Shown here: positions 36,058 to 44,834 of the stretch, one piece after another
How positions within the stretch are numbered: the first letter of the stretch is position 1
Layout: the number at the start of each line of letters is the position of its first letter
Assembly (NCBI RefSeq): GCF_014050225.1
Contig: NZ_JACFXV010000053.1
Coordinates: 186,001-250,000, forward strand
DNA length: 64,000 nt
Direction of reading: 5' to 3'
Origin: Stappia albiluteola
GTDB taxonomy: Bacteria > Pseudomonadota > Alphaproteobacteria > Rhizobiales > Stappiaceae
Program-made: the position numbers and the translations under genes
Notes under the pieces: generated by a model
Seen by the model: only the letters and a program-made list of their open reading frames with translations
Databases searched by the model: none
Told to the model about the DNA's origin: nothing

Positions 36058-39000
36058 TCACTCCGCAGCCTGCGCGAGCGTGACGGGTTGCGCCTTGCGC
36101 TCGGGCAGACCGATGACTTCGGCCGACGTCTCAACCTGTCGCTTGTCCAGCCGTTTGCGGAACCACAGTGCGTAGAGCGCCGGCATGAAGCAGAGCGTGA
36201 GCACGGTGGCAACACTCAGGCCGCCGATCATCGAGATCGCCATCGGCCCCCAGAAAACGTTGGTCGTCAGCGGAATGAAGGCAAGCACCGCCGCCAGAGC
36301 GGTCAAAATCACCGGCCGGGCACGGCGGACGGTCGATTCCACGATCGCCTCGCGCATGGTGGCCCCGGCGTTTAGGTCATGCTCGATCTGGTCTGCCAGG
36401 ATCAGCGTATTGCGCATCACCATGCCGCCCAGCGCGATGACGCCAAGGATCGCGACGAAGCCGAACGGCGCGTCGAAGAGCAGCAGGGCCGCCACCGCTC
36501 CCACAAGCCCGAGCGGGAAGGTGAGGAACACCAGCACCATCTTCGAGATCGACTGCATCTGCAGCATGATGAGGATCATCATCACCACGAACATCACCGG
36601 AAAGACCTTTGCGAGCGCCGCATTGGCCTTGCCAGATTCCTCCGCCGCGCCGCCGGCGTCGATGCGGTAGCCGGGGGCAAGCGTCGCCTGCAATTCCTCC
36701 ATCTTCGGCAGCAGGGCCCCGGTGACGTCCGGCGCCTGGACGCCATCCACCACGTCGGAGCGGACCGTCAGCACGGTCTCCCGGTTGCGCCGCCACAGGA
36801 TCGGCTCTTCCGCAGAATAGGCGACGCGTGCCACCTGCGAGACGGGGATCGGCACCCCATCCTTCACGGCGACGACCATGTCGCCGAGGTCGCCGAGATC
36901 CGCCCTTTCTCCTTCAGCCGCCCTGACAACGACGCCGATCTGGTGGCGGCCTTCGCGCAGCGCGGTCACTTCCCGGCCCGTGAGCAGGCTCTGCAGGGTC
37001 AGGCCGATATCGGACGTGGACAGGCCAAGCGCCCTTGCCCGCTCCTGATCGACCTCGAGACGCACGGACTTGACCTTCTCGCCCCATTGCAGTTCGACGT
37101 CCCGGGTGCGCGGTTCGGCGCGCATGATGTCCCGCACCTCGCCAGCGATACGTCGAACTTCCTCGCGATCCGCGCCGACGACCCGAAACTGGACCGGATG
37201 ACCGACGGGCGGACCGAGTTCCAGCCGCCGGGCCCGGCCACGCACAGGCCCTTCCTCAGCGGCAAAACGCGCGCGAAGTTCGCCGAGCAGCCGCTCGGTA
37301 TGTTCCCCGCCCTTGGACTGGATGAGGATCATCGCGTAGTTCGGATTGGGCAGGGCCGGATTGTAGGCAAGGAAGAAACGCGGCGCACCGGCGCCGACAT
37401 ATGTCGTGAAATAGTCGAGGTCCCCGCTGTCCTTCAACCAGGCCTCCAGCTTCTGCGCCTCGGCATTGGTCGCCTCGAAGGACGACCCCTCGGGACCGCG
37501 CAGCTCGACGATGATCTCGGGCCGCGAGGAATTGGGGAAGAACTGCTTCTGCACGAAGCCCATGCCGTAGCCGGCGGTGACCAGCAGGCCGACTGTCAGC
37601 AGCACGACCGCAAGGCGGAAGCGCACGCAGAAGGCGATGAACGCCCTGAGCCCGCGATAGGAGCGCGTCTGGTAGATGGCGTTCTCGTCTTCGCCCGTAT
37701 GGGCCGCCGCGCGACGCTCCAGCGACTTCGGCAGCAGCTTCAGCCCAAGATAGGGCGTGAATACCACCGCAACGACCCAGGAGATCAGCAGCGCGATCGT
37801 CACCACCCAGAAAATGCCGCCGGCATATTCGCCCGCCGACGACTGCGCGAAACCGACTGGAAGAAAGCCCGCCGCCGTCACCAGCGTGCCCGTAAGCATC
37901 GGGAAGGCGGTGGACTGCCAGGCATGAGTGGCCGCGCGGAAACGGTCCCAGCCCTGCTCGATCTTCACCACCATCATCTCGATAGCGATGATCGCATCAT
38001 CCACCAGCAAGCCGAGCGACAGGATCAACGCGCCGAGCGAGATGCGCTCCAGGTCAATGCCGATCATCAGCATCACCAGGAATGTGCCGGCAAGGGTGAG
38101 TGGCACGGACAGCGCCACGATGATGCCAGTCCGGAAGCCGAGCGAGACGAAGGAGACAAGCAGCACGATGGAAATGGCAACGAGGAACTTGAAGACGAAC
38201 TCGCCGATCGCCTCGTCCACCACTTCCGGCTGGTCGGAGACCTGATGCAGCTCCGTACCGAGTGGCAGCAGCCGCTTAATCTCGACGGACTTCGCCTTCA
38301 GTGCCTCGCCGAGATCCAGAACGTTGCCGCCATCGGCCATGGCAATGCCGATCATGATCGCCCTCTCGCCGTCATAGCGGGCGGAAAAGGTCTGTGGATC
38401 CTCCACCCCACGCGAGACCTTTGCGATATCGCCGAGACGGAAGGTGCGGCCATTGACCTCCACCGGCACGGACGCGACCTCCTCAACGCCAGACAGTTGG
38501 CCGGAAACGCGCACCTGCACCCGCTCCGTCGGCGTTTCGACGGCACCGGACGGCACGACGGCGTTCTGGCGGTTCAGCGCATCGAAGATGGCGCTCGCCG
38601 GAATGCCGAGCGTGGCGAGCTTGGCATAGGAGATATCGACGAAGATCTTCTGGTCCTGCTCGCCGAAAAGCTGGACCTTCACCACATCGGGAACCGAAAG
38701 GAAGCCTTGCCGCACGGTTTCGGCCAGATCGGACAGCTCCGTCCAGCTTGCCTCCGGCGCGGTCAGGGCGAAGATCTCGACATAGACGTCGGAATATTCG
38801 TCGTTGAAGAAGGGACCGACGACGCCTTGCGGCAGTTCGGCGCGAATATCGCCCACCTTCTTGCGGACCTGGTACCAGAGTTCCGGCACCTCGGCAGGCG
38901 GTGTGTCGTCGCGCAAGAAAACCTGCGTAGCGGCGAAGCCGGGTCGCGTATAGGTCTCGACCCGGTAGAGATAGGGCAACGTCTGCAGCCGGGTCTCGAT

Positions 39001-39207
39001 GCGTTCGGCGACCTGGGTCTGCATTTCCTCGGCCGTCGCGCCCGGCCAGGCTGCCGTCACCACCATCACCTTGACGGTGAAGGCGGGATCCTCGTTGCGG
39101 CCGAGCTTCAGATAGGACCAGGTGCCGGCCGCGGCCAGCACGAGGATGAAGAACAGCACCAGCGACTGATGCCGCAGCGCCCAGGCGGAGAGATTGAAGG
39201 ATTTCAT
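36058..39207 (-). CDS. RND-type efflux permease (AcrB/HAE-like)
   Basis: 1049-aa inner-membrane proton-driven pump subunit. The order is the usual TM1, large periplasmic loop, TM2-6, second loop, TM7-12. The proton-relay aspartates are in LILSLGLLVDDAIIAIEMM in TM4, and the family landmarks GRNEDPAFTVK near the start and PGATAEEMQTQVAERIE are present. It belongs to the group of RND pumps paired with lipoprotein-type adaptor proteins. Its start overlaps the adaptor stop by 4 nt. No outer-membrane channel gene lies nearby, so a TolC-like protein elsewhere would be needed. Substrates unknown. Confidence 0.95.
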   Translation of the reverse strand: MKSFNLSAWALRHQSLVLFFILVLAAAGTWSYLKLGRNEDPAFTVKVMVVTAAWPGATAEEMQTQVAERIETRLQTLPYLYRVETYTRPGFAATQVFLRDDTPPAEVPELWYQVRKKVGDIRAELPQGVVGPFFNDEYSDVYVEIFALTAPEASWTELSDLAETVRQGFLSVPDVVKVQLFGEQDQKIFVDISYAKLATLGIPASAIFDALNRQNAVVPSGAVETPTERVQVRVSGQLSGVEEVASVPVEVNGRTFRLGDIAKVSRGVEDPQTFSARYDGERAIMIGIAMADGGNVLDLGEALKAKSVEIKRLLPLGTELHQVSDQPEVVDEAIGEFVFKFLVAISIVLLVSFVSLGFRTGIIVALSVPLTLAGTFLVMLMIGIDLERISLGALILSLGLLVDDAIIAIEMMVVKIEQGWDRFRAATHAWQSTAFPMLTGTLVTAAGFLPVGFAQSSAGEYAGGIFWVVTIALLISWVVAVVFTPYLGLKLLPKSLERRAAAHTGEDENAIYQTRSYRGLRAFIAFCVRFRLAVVLLTVGLLVTAGYGMGFVQKQFFPNSSRPEIIVELRGPEGSSFEATNAEAQKLEAWLKDSGDLDYFTTYVGAGAPRFFLAYNPALPNPNYAMILIQSKGGEHTERLLGELRARFAAEEGPVRGRARRLELGPPVGHPVQFRVVGADREEVRRIAGEVRDIMRAEPRTRDVELQWGEKVKSVRLEVDQERARALGLSTSDIGLTLQSLLTGREVTALREGRHQIGVVVRAAEGERADLGDLGDMVVAVKDGVPIPVSQVARVAYSAEEPILWRRNRETVLTVRSDVVDGVQAPDVTGALLPKMEELQATLAPGYRIDAGGAAEESGKANAALAKVFPVMFVVMMILIMLQMQSISKMVLVFLTFPLGLVGAVAALLLFDAPFGFVAILGVIALGGMVMRNTLILADQIEHDLNAGATMREAIVESTVRRARPVILTALAAVLAFIPLTTNVFWGPMAISMIGGLSVATVLTLCFMPALYALWFRKRLDKRQVETSAEVIGLPERKAQPVTLAQAAE

Positions 39208-40337
39208 CTGACCACTCCCACGCGCAGGCCGGTGGTCTCCGCCGCCCTCTCCTCGATCTGGACGGCGAGCTTCTCGTCCAGTCTGTGGGCCCCCATGCTG
39301 ACGACAAGGTCACCGGGCCGAAGAGCGCCCTCGACCAGCGCATAGGTCTCTTCCATGCGCTGCAAGGTCACGGGTACCGCCTCCACGCCGTCGCGAGACG
39401 CATTGGCGCGCCAGACATTGGCGGCCTCGCCCCGGTACCAGACAGCAGACAGCGGCACCACGACGGCGGAATTCACGGCCTCGCGGGACAGGTGCACGGT
39501 CGCGGTCATGCCGAGCTTTGCGAGCTTCTTCGGGTCGTCGATGCGGAAACGGGCGCGGAAGGTACGCGCGGCGGGATCGGCTCCTGGCGCGAGCTCGCGC
39601 AGGCTCGCGTCGAATTCCTCACCCGGAAGCGCCCAGAGAGTGACATGGGCCTTCGCGCCCTTCAGCCCCGCAAGCCTGCTTTCGGGGATGGCGATCTCCG
39701 CCTCGCGGTCGCCGTCACGCGCAAGGGCGACAATCGATTGGCCGGCGGCGACCACCTGGCCAGGTTCGGCGGAAACCGCAGTCACCACTCCGTCGGCATC
39801 AGCCTTGAGTTCGGCATAGGCAAGCTCGTTTTCGGCAAGCGCCCGCCGTTCGCGCGCTGCCTCGAGCGCTTCGCTCGCGGCGGACGCCGCCGCCTTGGCG
39901 GCCTCGAAACCGGCCTGGCTGGCATGCCCTTTTTCCCGAAGCTCCGAGGCGCGTTCAAGATCGGCCGCAGTGCGTTCGGCCTCAGCCTCGGCCGCGCGCA
40001 TCTCAGCAGCGGCGGCGCGGAGGGCGTGGCTGTAATCGTTCGCATCGAGGCGGGCGACAACGTCGCCGCGCGACACCCTGTCGCCAACATCCACCAGGCG
40101 TTCCGCCAGCTTGCCGCCTACGCGAAAGGCGAGCGGCTGGTCGATGCGCGCTTCGATGGTGCCGGTGAAGCTCGACAGGTCGAGGCCTTGCGAGGATTTC
40201 ACCTGCTCCGCCCAGACGATACGCGGCGCTGGAAGGGAACCTTGCGCGCCCTCCTCCGCGTTTTCGGCGGCATTGGGCTGGCAGGCCGCGAGGAGGAGAG
40301 CTGCCGCCAGCGAAGCGAATGAGGGCAAACGGGGCAT
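39204..40337 (-). CDS. RND periplasmic adaptor lipoprotein (HlyD/AcrA-like)
   Basis: 377 aa. Lipoprotein signal MPRLPSFASLAAALLLAAC with the lipidated Cys at 19. The lipoyl-like half-motif (GTIEARIDQPLAFRVGGKLAE) and helical hairpin (about 95-165, rich in Ala/Glu) follow, then a barrel segment VTAVSAEPGQVVAAGQSIVAL. It links the RND pump to an outer-membrane channel. First gene of the pump operon, divergent from the TetR regulator. Confidence 0.93.
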   Translation of the reverse strand: MPRLPSFASLAAALLLAACQPNAAENAEEGAQGSLPAPRIVWAEQVKSSQGLDLSSFTGTIEARIDQPLAFRVGGKLAERLVDVGDRVSRGDVVARLDANDYSHALRAAAAEMRAAEAEAERTAADLERASELREKGHASQAGFEAAKAAASAASEALEAARERRALAENELAYAELKADADGVVTAVSAEPGQVVAAGQSIVALARDGDREAEIAIPESRLAGLKGAKAHVTLWALPGEEFDASLRELAPGADPAARTFRARFRIDDPKKLAKLGMTATVHLSREAVNSAVVVPLSAVWYRGEAANVWRANASRDGVEAVPVTLQRMEETYALVEGALRPGDLVVSMGAHRLDEKLAVQIEERAAETTGLRVGVVR

Positions 40338-40470
40338 GATACCGTCCTGAAAAGGTGCGTTGGCGCCTGTCGGAATGTTGTGAGGACCGGCCCGGGAGAT
40401 GGATAGCGGGCGAATGGCCGCACCCGACCCCGGTTCAGTCCCATTAACGTTTGCATCATATTGTCTGAGA

Positions 40471-40496
40471 ACTGACGATTGTCAATAATCATCAGT
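40471..40496. promoter_or_regulatory. Palindromic operator in the RND/TetR divergent promoter
   Basis: ACTGACGATT and AATCATCAGT are 10-bp arms with a single mismatch around a 6-nt centre, the usual size of a TetR-family operator. It overlaps a good sigma70 promoter for the + strand regulator (see separate entry) and a TTGACA on the minus strand facing the pump operon, so one bound regulator could repress both. Confidence 0.6.
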
Positions 40497-40507
40497 CAAT
40501 ATATATT
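40479..40507 (+). promoter_or_regulatory. Sigma70-like promoter of the TetR gene
   Basis: TTGTCA at 40479-40484, a 17-nt spacer, then TATATT at 40502-40507. Each hexamer differs from consensus by one base. It lies about 130 bp before the regulator start and overlaps the palindromic operator. Confidence 0.5.
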
Positions 40508-40634
40508 AATCATCAGCACCGCAGACGGATTCAGACCCTGCTGCGGCTCAGGCTGGCAAAAACGCCGGCAAGGCTGCACAATCGGCGTGCAGATCGATTC
40601 AAAAAACGCAGAAAGGCAACGCGCGACACGCACG

Positions 40635-41318
40635 ATGGTTAAGGAACTGGAAAAGCAGATGGCTGACGACGCCTTCCTGCGCGACGGCACATGGTCGCCG
40701 GCGGCGCTGGAAATGCGGCAGAAGATCGTGGACACGGCGAACCGGTTGTTTCACGTCTACGGCTACCAGAAGACGACCGTAGCCGATATTGCGCGCGAAC
40801 TTGGCATGTCGCCGGCAAATGTCTACCGCTTCTTCGCTTCCAAGACTGCGCTGACCAAGGCGGTGACAAAACTCGTCACGGACGAATTCCAGCGCAATAT
40901 AGAGGACGTCGCTGCGCGGCGCGATATCGCTCCTCCCGAACGACTGCGCCTGATCGCCCGCTCCCATTTCGAACTGATGCGCGAGCGCTACGCCGTCAAC
41001 CGCAAGATCCACGACCTGATCGAAGCGGCCATGGACGAGGCGTGGGACGAAATCGAGATGCACAAGGCGGATATGCGCCGGGTAATGGCGCAGGTGATCG
41101 AGGAAGGCATCAGCAATGGCGATTTTCCCGAGCAGGATGTCGCGACCGCCGCCATGCTGATGCAATACAGCCTGATCGTGTTCTTCCACCCGGTGCTCGT
41201 CTCACAGGCCCAGCGCTGCATGACCGACGAGCAACAGGAAGCGATGTTCGATCCGATGGTCGACTTCGCCCTCGCCGCACTGAGGAACGGCAGCTATCGC
41301 AGCATGCCGGAGGCGTGA
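40635..41318 (+). CDS. TetR/AcrR-family transcriptional regulator of the adjacent RND pump
   Basis: 227 aa. The N-terminal TetR HTH is clear: ALEMRQKIVDTANRLFHVYG, QKTTVADIARELGMSPANVYRFFASKTAL. The helical ligand-binding domain follows. Gene position, divergent from the adaptor-pump operon across a promoter with a palindromic operator, indicates local repression relieved by a pump substrate. The listed start is the ATG at 40635; an ATG at 40659 has a better-looking AAGGA upstream. The longer open frame is not credible because it runs through the promoter. Confidence 0.88.
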   Translation: MVKELEKQMADDAFLRDGTWSPAALEMRQKIVDTANRLFHVYGYQKTTVADIARELGMSPANVYRFFASKTALTKAVTKLVTDEFQRNIEDVAARRDIAPPERLRLIARSHFELMRERYAVNRKIHDLIEAAMDEAWDEIEMHKADMRRVMAQVIEEGISNGDFPEQDVATAAMLMQYSLIVFFHPVLVSQAQRCMTDEQQEAMFDPMVDFALAALRNGSYRSMPEA

Positions 41319-41400
41319 GCGGCGGGAAGCGGCTGACGATGGAGTGCTGGGCTGCCCCGAGCGACACTTTCGGCCATCAGCGCGGTGGGCCGCCTTTCCG

Positions 41401-41493
41401 CTCGTCTTCGCCGGGCTTGACCCGGCGATCCATGGAAGCTGCGGCAAGTGGAAGCGCCGCGTGGATACGCGGGTCAAGCCCGCGTATGACGAA
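41401..41493. repeat. Palindromic repeat pair, second copy
   Basis: Two palindromic units. The first, at 41401-41434, begins CTCGTCTTCGCCGGG and ends CCCGGCGATCCATG. The second, at 41461-41493, has perfect arms TACGCGGG/CCCGCGTA. Both have diverged relatives in the 33.9-34.2 kb intergenic region. They lie between the TetR gene and the binding-protein gene, where no ORF is credible. Confidence 0.6.
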
Positions 41494-41586
41494 CCGAGAG
41501 GCCGAGGACCAATCGACGCCCGGGTTTCGGGTGAAACTACCCCAAGGACGAGAAATCGTTCCAGAACCGACGCTTAGGGTCAGGAC

Positions 41587-42696
41587 TCACTGATCGCGGG
41601 CGTCAAGATAGAGACGCGTGGAAAGCCTGCTCCAGGGTGCGAGCCGCGCGCGGGCCTGCTGGAAGCTTTCGACCACCCTGGCGCTCAGGGGATCCAGCTG
41701 CGCGACGGAGGCAACCACGTCCTCCGAAGTGGAGCGCAGCGCATCCAGCACATCCTTCGGGAAGATGCGGATCTGGACGCCGTGATCCTGCTGGAGCGCG
41801 GCGAGTTGGCCTGCGTTCATCCATTCGCTTTCGGCCAGCGAGCGGGCGTTCTCCGCCCGGCACACATCGCGCACGATGGCCTTGAGATCGTCGGGCAGAC
41901 CTTCGAAGGCAACGGTGTTGAAGAGCGCCTCACCCGTCCCGTTCGGTTCGTGGAAACCCGGCGCATAGTAAAACTTCGCGACCTTATGGAACCCCATGGC
42001 GGTGTCGCTCCAGGGGCCGAGAAACTCGGTCGCGTCGATGAGACCGGATTGCAGCGCGCCGAAAAGTTCGCCCGGCGGCAGGGAAACGGGCGTGGCGCCG
42101 AGCCGGCGCATCACCTCGCCGCCGAGGCCCGGCATGCGGATCTTCAGCCCCTTAAGGTCGTCGAGGCCGGTCAGTTCCTTCTTGAACCAGCCGCCCATCT
42201 GCACGCCGGTATTGCCGGCCATCAGCGGACGGACGCCAAAGGGCGCGTAAAGCTCGTCCCATAGCGCCTGGCCGCCCCCCTGCTCCACCCAGGTGATGTG
42301 CTCCAACGGGAGGAGGCCGAAGGGAACCGCGGTGAAGAACACCGAGGCCGGTATCTTGCCCTGCCAGAAGAAGGACGCCGAGTGGCCCATCTGCGCGGTG
42401 CCGGACGACACCGCGTCGAAGACTTCGAGCGGCGGCACCAGCTCTCCGGCCGCGAAAAGGCGGATGCGAAGGCGGCCGCTGCTCATCAGCGCGATCTGGT
42501 CAGCAATACGCTGCGCGGTAATACCCGGCCCCGGCAGATCCTTCGGCCAGGAAGTCACCATCTTCCATTCGATGGTCGGCTGCGTCGATTGGGCGACGGC
42601 CGGCGCGGCAAGGCCGGCACCCGCGCCGGCGGCCGAAAGCGCAAGCATGCGGCGCCTCGTCACGGCACCCTGCCCCGAAGTCTTCTTGTTGGTCAT
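41587..42696 (-). CDS. TRAP-type (DctP-family) periplasmic substrate-binding protein
   Basis: 369 aa. A Tat-type signal with twin arginines (TRRRMLALSAAGAGAGLAAP, AVAQ cleavage) exports it to the periplasm. The mature part has DctP-family landmarks: EWKMVTSWPKDLPGP, RIRLFAAGELVPPLEVFDAV, DLKGLKIRMPGLGGEVMRRLGA and GLIDATEFLGPW. These resemble 2-oxoacid/mannitol-type TRAP binding proteins that form dimers. The small and large membrane subunits (DctQ, DctM) are not in this window. The start at 42696 clears the thiD stop; the longer frame would overlap thiD. It is on the thiMD strand 14 bp downstream and may be co-transcribed. Confidence 0.88.
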   Translation of the reverse strand: MTNKKTSGQGAVTRRRMLALSAAGAGAGLAAPAVAQSTQPTIEWKMVTSWPKDLPGPGITAQRIADQIALMSSGRLRIRLFAAGELVPPLEVFDAVSSGTAQMGHSASFFWQGKIPASVFFTAVPFGLLPLEHITWVEQGGGQALWDELYAPFGVRPLMAGNTGVQMGGWFKKELTGLDDLKGLKIRMPGLGGEVMRRLGATPVSLPPGELFGALQSGLIDATEFLGPWSDTAMGFHKVAKFYYAPGFHEPNGTGEALFNTVAFEGLPDDLKAIVRDVCRAENARSLAESEWMNAGQLAALQQDHGVQIRIFPKDVLDALRSTSEDVVASVAQLDPLSARVVESFQQARARLAPWSRLSTRLYLDARDQ

Positions 42697-42710
42697 TGCG
42701 CTTTTTCCGT

Positions 42711-43520
42711 TCACTGTCGCGTGGGCCATAGCCGGTGGAAATGATGCACCGGGCCGTGGCCGGCACCGATCTCAAGCTCGTCCGCCGCCTTGATCGCAGC
42801 GGTGATATAGGTTTTCGCGTCGGCCACAGCCTCGGTCAAGCTTCGGCCCTTGGCAAGTCCGGCGGCAATCGCCGAGGACAACGTGCAGCCCGTGCCATGC
42901 GTGTTGCGGGTTTCATGGCGGGCAGCCCGGAACCAGGTTTCGCCATCGGGTACGGCAAGGACATCGGCACTTTCCCGCCCCTCGCCATGCCCCCCTTTCA
43001 AGAGCACGGCTCTGGCCCCGAGCGCAAGCAATCCACGGGCCTGCCCGACCATTTCCGCAGCGTTTCGCGCAGGCGTGGCGCCAAGCAGCCTTGCCGCCTC
43101 CGGCAGGTTCGGCGTGACGAGGCTCGCCACGGGCAAGAGCCTTTCGATCAGGACGCTGACCGCCTCGGGCGCGACCAGCGGGTCTCCGGACGCAGCCACC
43201 ATGACCGGATCGAGCACGATCCTCGAAATCTCGTGTCGGACAAGGCCGTCGCCGACGGCCTCGATCACGGCCGGCTGCGACAGCATACCGATCTTCACCG
43301 CATCGACCTTCAAGTCGGAAAAGACAGCATCAATCTGCGCAGCGACGAAATCCGCCGGTACATCGTGGATCGCCGAAACGCCGAGCGTATTTTGCGCCGT
43401 CAGTGCGGTAATCACGCTCGCGCCATAGACGCCAAGAGCGGAGAAGGTCTTCAGGTCCGCCTGGATACCGGCGCCTCCGCCCGAATCCGAGCCCGCTATG
43501 GTGACCGCGATAGCTGTCAT
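42711..43520 (-). CDS. thiD: Hydroxymethylpyrimidine/phosphomethylpyrimidine kinase
   Basis: 269 aa, ribokinase fold. Phosphorylates HMP and HMP-P for thiamine synthesis and salvage. The N-terminal [24 protein letters not shown], with its GSDSGGGAG signature, the central [11 protein letters not shown] and the anion-hole motif [17 protein letters not shown] are diagnostic. It overlaps thiM by 4 nt (ATGA) and falls under the same TPP riboswitch. Confidence 0.97.
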   Translation of the reverse strand: MTAIAVTIAGSDSGGGAGIQADLKTFSALGVYGASVITALTAQNTLGVSAIHDVPADFVAAQIDAVFSDLKVDAVKIGMLSQPAVIEAVGDGLVRHEISRIVLDPVMVAASGDPLVAPEAVSVLIERLLPVASLVTPNLPEAARLLGATPARNAAEMVGQARGLLALGARAVLLKGGHGEGRESADVLAVPDGETWFRAARHETRNTHGTGCTLSSAIAAGLAKGRSLTEAVADAKTYITAAIKAADELEIGAGHGPVHHFHRLWPTRQ

Positions 43521-44263
43521 GCCGTTTCCTCCGCCGCCCAAAGCCGGCCGGCGTCCAGAGAATAAAGCGTATCGAGAAAAGCGGGCACAAAGCTGCCCGG
43601 GCCACGTGACGCCTGGGCTGCTTCCTCGCCCGCGACACCCATGACAGTAAGCGCTGCTGCCCCGGCAATAGCCGGATCTTTCTCCACCGCAAGGAATGCC
43701 GCCGCGACGGCCGAGGCGGCGCAGCCCATCGCCGTGATCCGCGCCATCAGCGAATGGCCATGCCGCACCTCATAGGCCGACGTTCCGTTGACGACGAGAT
43801 CGACCGGACCGGTCAGCGCCAGCGTGGTATTGGCAGCTACCGCGAATTCGCGCGGACCGAGCCCCCCGGAGAGAGCCGCGGCTTCCTCCGCATTGGCGCG
43901 CACAATCGCGGGGCCCATTGCCAGGCACTCCAGTGCGAGATCGAGCCTGGCCCTGGAGCGGTTGGCAAGAACGGGATCGAGAACCACGCCTAATCCGGCA
44001 TCGCCTGCCGCCTGGAAGGCGAGCGGAATGGAAGCGCGCCGTTCGTCGTCCACGGTCCCCAGGTTGACGAGGAGACCTTGTGCGCTTTTGACGAAGCCCG
44101 GCACCTCCTGCGGCGCAACGGTCATCGATGGCACAGCACCCAGCGCCAACAGCACGTTCGCCGTGAAATTCTGGGCAACGGTATTGGTGATGCAGTGGAT
44201 ACGCGGCGCGCGGGCACGCAGGCCTTCGAGCGCAGCCGCAGTCCTTCCGACAATCGATTCCAT
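43517..44263 (-). CDS. thiM: Hydroxyethylthiazole kinase
   Basis: 248 aa. Phosphorylates 4-methyl-5-(2-hydroxyethyl)thiazole for thiamine salvage. Landmarks: [53 protein letters not shown] and the catalytic-loop [16 protein letters not shown]. The ATG at 44263 has GGAGGG as ribosome-binding site, which lies inside the 3' end of the TPP riboswitch. thiE, which would join the two products, is not present here. Confidence 0.96.
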   Translation of the reverse strand: MESIVGRTAAALEGLRARAPRIHCITNTVAQNFTANVLLALGAVPSMTVAPQEVPGFVKSAQGLLVNLGTVDDERRASIPLAFQAAGDAGLGVVLDPVLANRSRARLDLALECLAMGPAIVRANAEEAAALSGGLGPREFAVAANTTLALTGPVDLVVNGTSAYEVRHGHSLMARITAMGCAASAVAAAFLAVEKDPAIAGAAALTVMGVAGEEAAQASRGPGSFVPAFLDTLYSLDAGRLWAAEETA

Positions 44264-44269
44264 CCCAAT

Positions 44270-44353
44270 TCCCTCCGCCGGCACGATCCGGATCAGGTTC
44301 CAGGAGTTGGCGAATGCCTCTCAGCCCGGCGTGCAAACACTCGGGCACCCCCT
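44270..44353 (-). ncRNA. TPP riboswitch (THI element) controlling thiM-thiD
   Basis: On the minus strand the conserved core is complete: GGGGGTGCCC, the GCTGAGAGGC block, then AACCTGATCCGGATCGTGCC and the closing GGCGGAGGGA. The 3' closing strand contains the thiM Shine-Dalgarno GGAGGG, so TPP binding should hide it and block translation initiation. Confidence 0.95.
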
Positions 44354-44485
44354 TGAGACAGCGAAGAGCTAGCAATGACGGCGCTGAAATTCAAGCAGCA
44401 GGCACAATTTAAGGGAAAGGCTTGCCCGCGCGCATGGCTTCCTGTTCACTGCGGCCGAGTTGAATACCTAGGGTCGGAGCGCGCG

Positions 44486-44722
44486 ATGATACCGTTCTTC
44501 ATGATGATCAAATGCCACCTCGGCAAGGCCTATCAGGTCGCCAACGCCATCGCCGACGCGGAGATCGCCTCGGAGATCTATTCGACGGCCGGCGACTACG
44601 ACCTGCTGGTGAAGTTCTATGTCGAGGACGAAACGGATATCGGTCACTTCGTGAACGAAAAGGTGCACCCTTTCGAGGGTATTCTCGACACCAAGACGAT
44701 CATTACATTCAAGGCGTTTTGA
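44486..44722 (+). CDS. Stand-alone Lrp/AsnC ligand-binding (RAM) domain protein, 78 aa
   Basis: Consists of only the alpha-beta RAM/SAM domain of Lrp-type regulators: FFMMIKCHLGKAYQVANAIA, IYSTAGDYDLLVKFYVED, then GILDTKTIITFKAF. There is no DNA-binding helix-turn-helix. Such domains bind amino acids and form octamers or modulate full-length Lrp proteins. The ATG at 44486 has GGAG 6 nt upstream; the longer upstream frame overlaps the riboswitch leader. The last codons form part of the first unit of the tandem array that follows. Confidence 0.85.
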   Translation: MIPFFMMIKCHLGKAYQVANAIADAEIASEIYSTAGDYDLLVKFYVEDETDIGHFVNEKVHPFEGILDTKTIITFKAF

Positions 44723-44834
44723 TCGGAGCGATACGCTCCGATCGGGCAAGGCGTTTTGATCGGAGCAATACGCTCCGATCAGGCAAGGCGTTCTGATCGG
44801 AGCAATATGCTCCGATCGGGCAAGGCGTTCCGAT
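44710..44834 (+). repeat. 37-bp tandem hairpin array at the 3' end of the Lrp-like gene
   Basis: Three full 37-bp units start at 44710, 44747 and 44784, and a truncated fourth (CAAGGCGTTCCGATC) starts at 44821. Each holds CAAGGCGTT, then a hairpin with GATCGGAGC and GCTCCGATC around a 5-nt loop (GATAC, AATAC, AATAT). The first unit contains the last codons and stop of the Lrp-like gene plus its hairpin. The array fills the whole gap up to the converging DMT gene stop. Confidence 0.85.

Noticed and set aside
36379-39345. 988-aa + strand frame opposite the RND pump
   Set aside because: His/Asp-rich shadow of the pump gene; the minus-strand frame carries the full RND signature.
44710-44834. Possible CRISPR array
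   Set aside because: Units are contiguous 37-bp copies with no variable spacers, and no cas genes are present.
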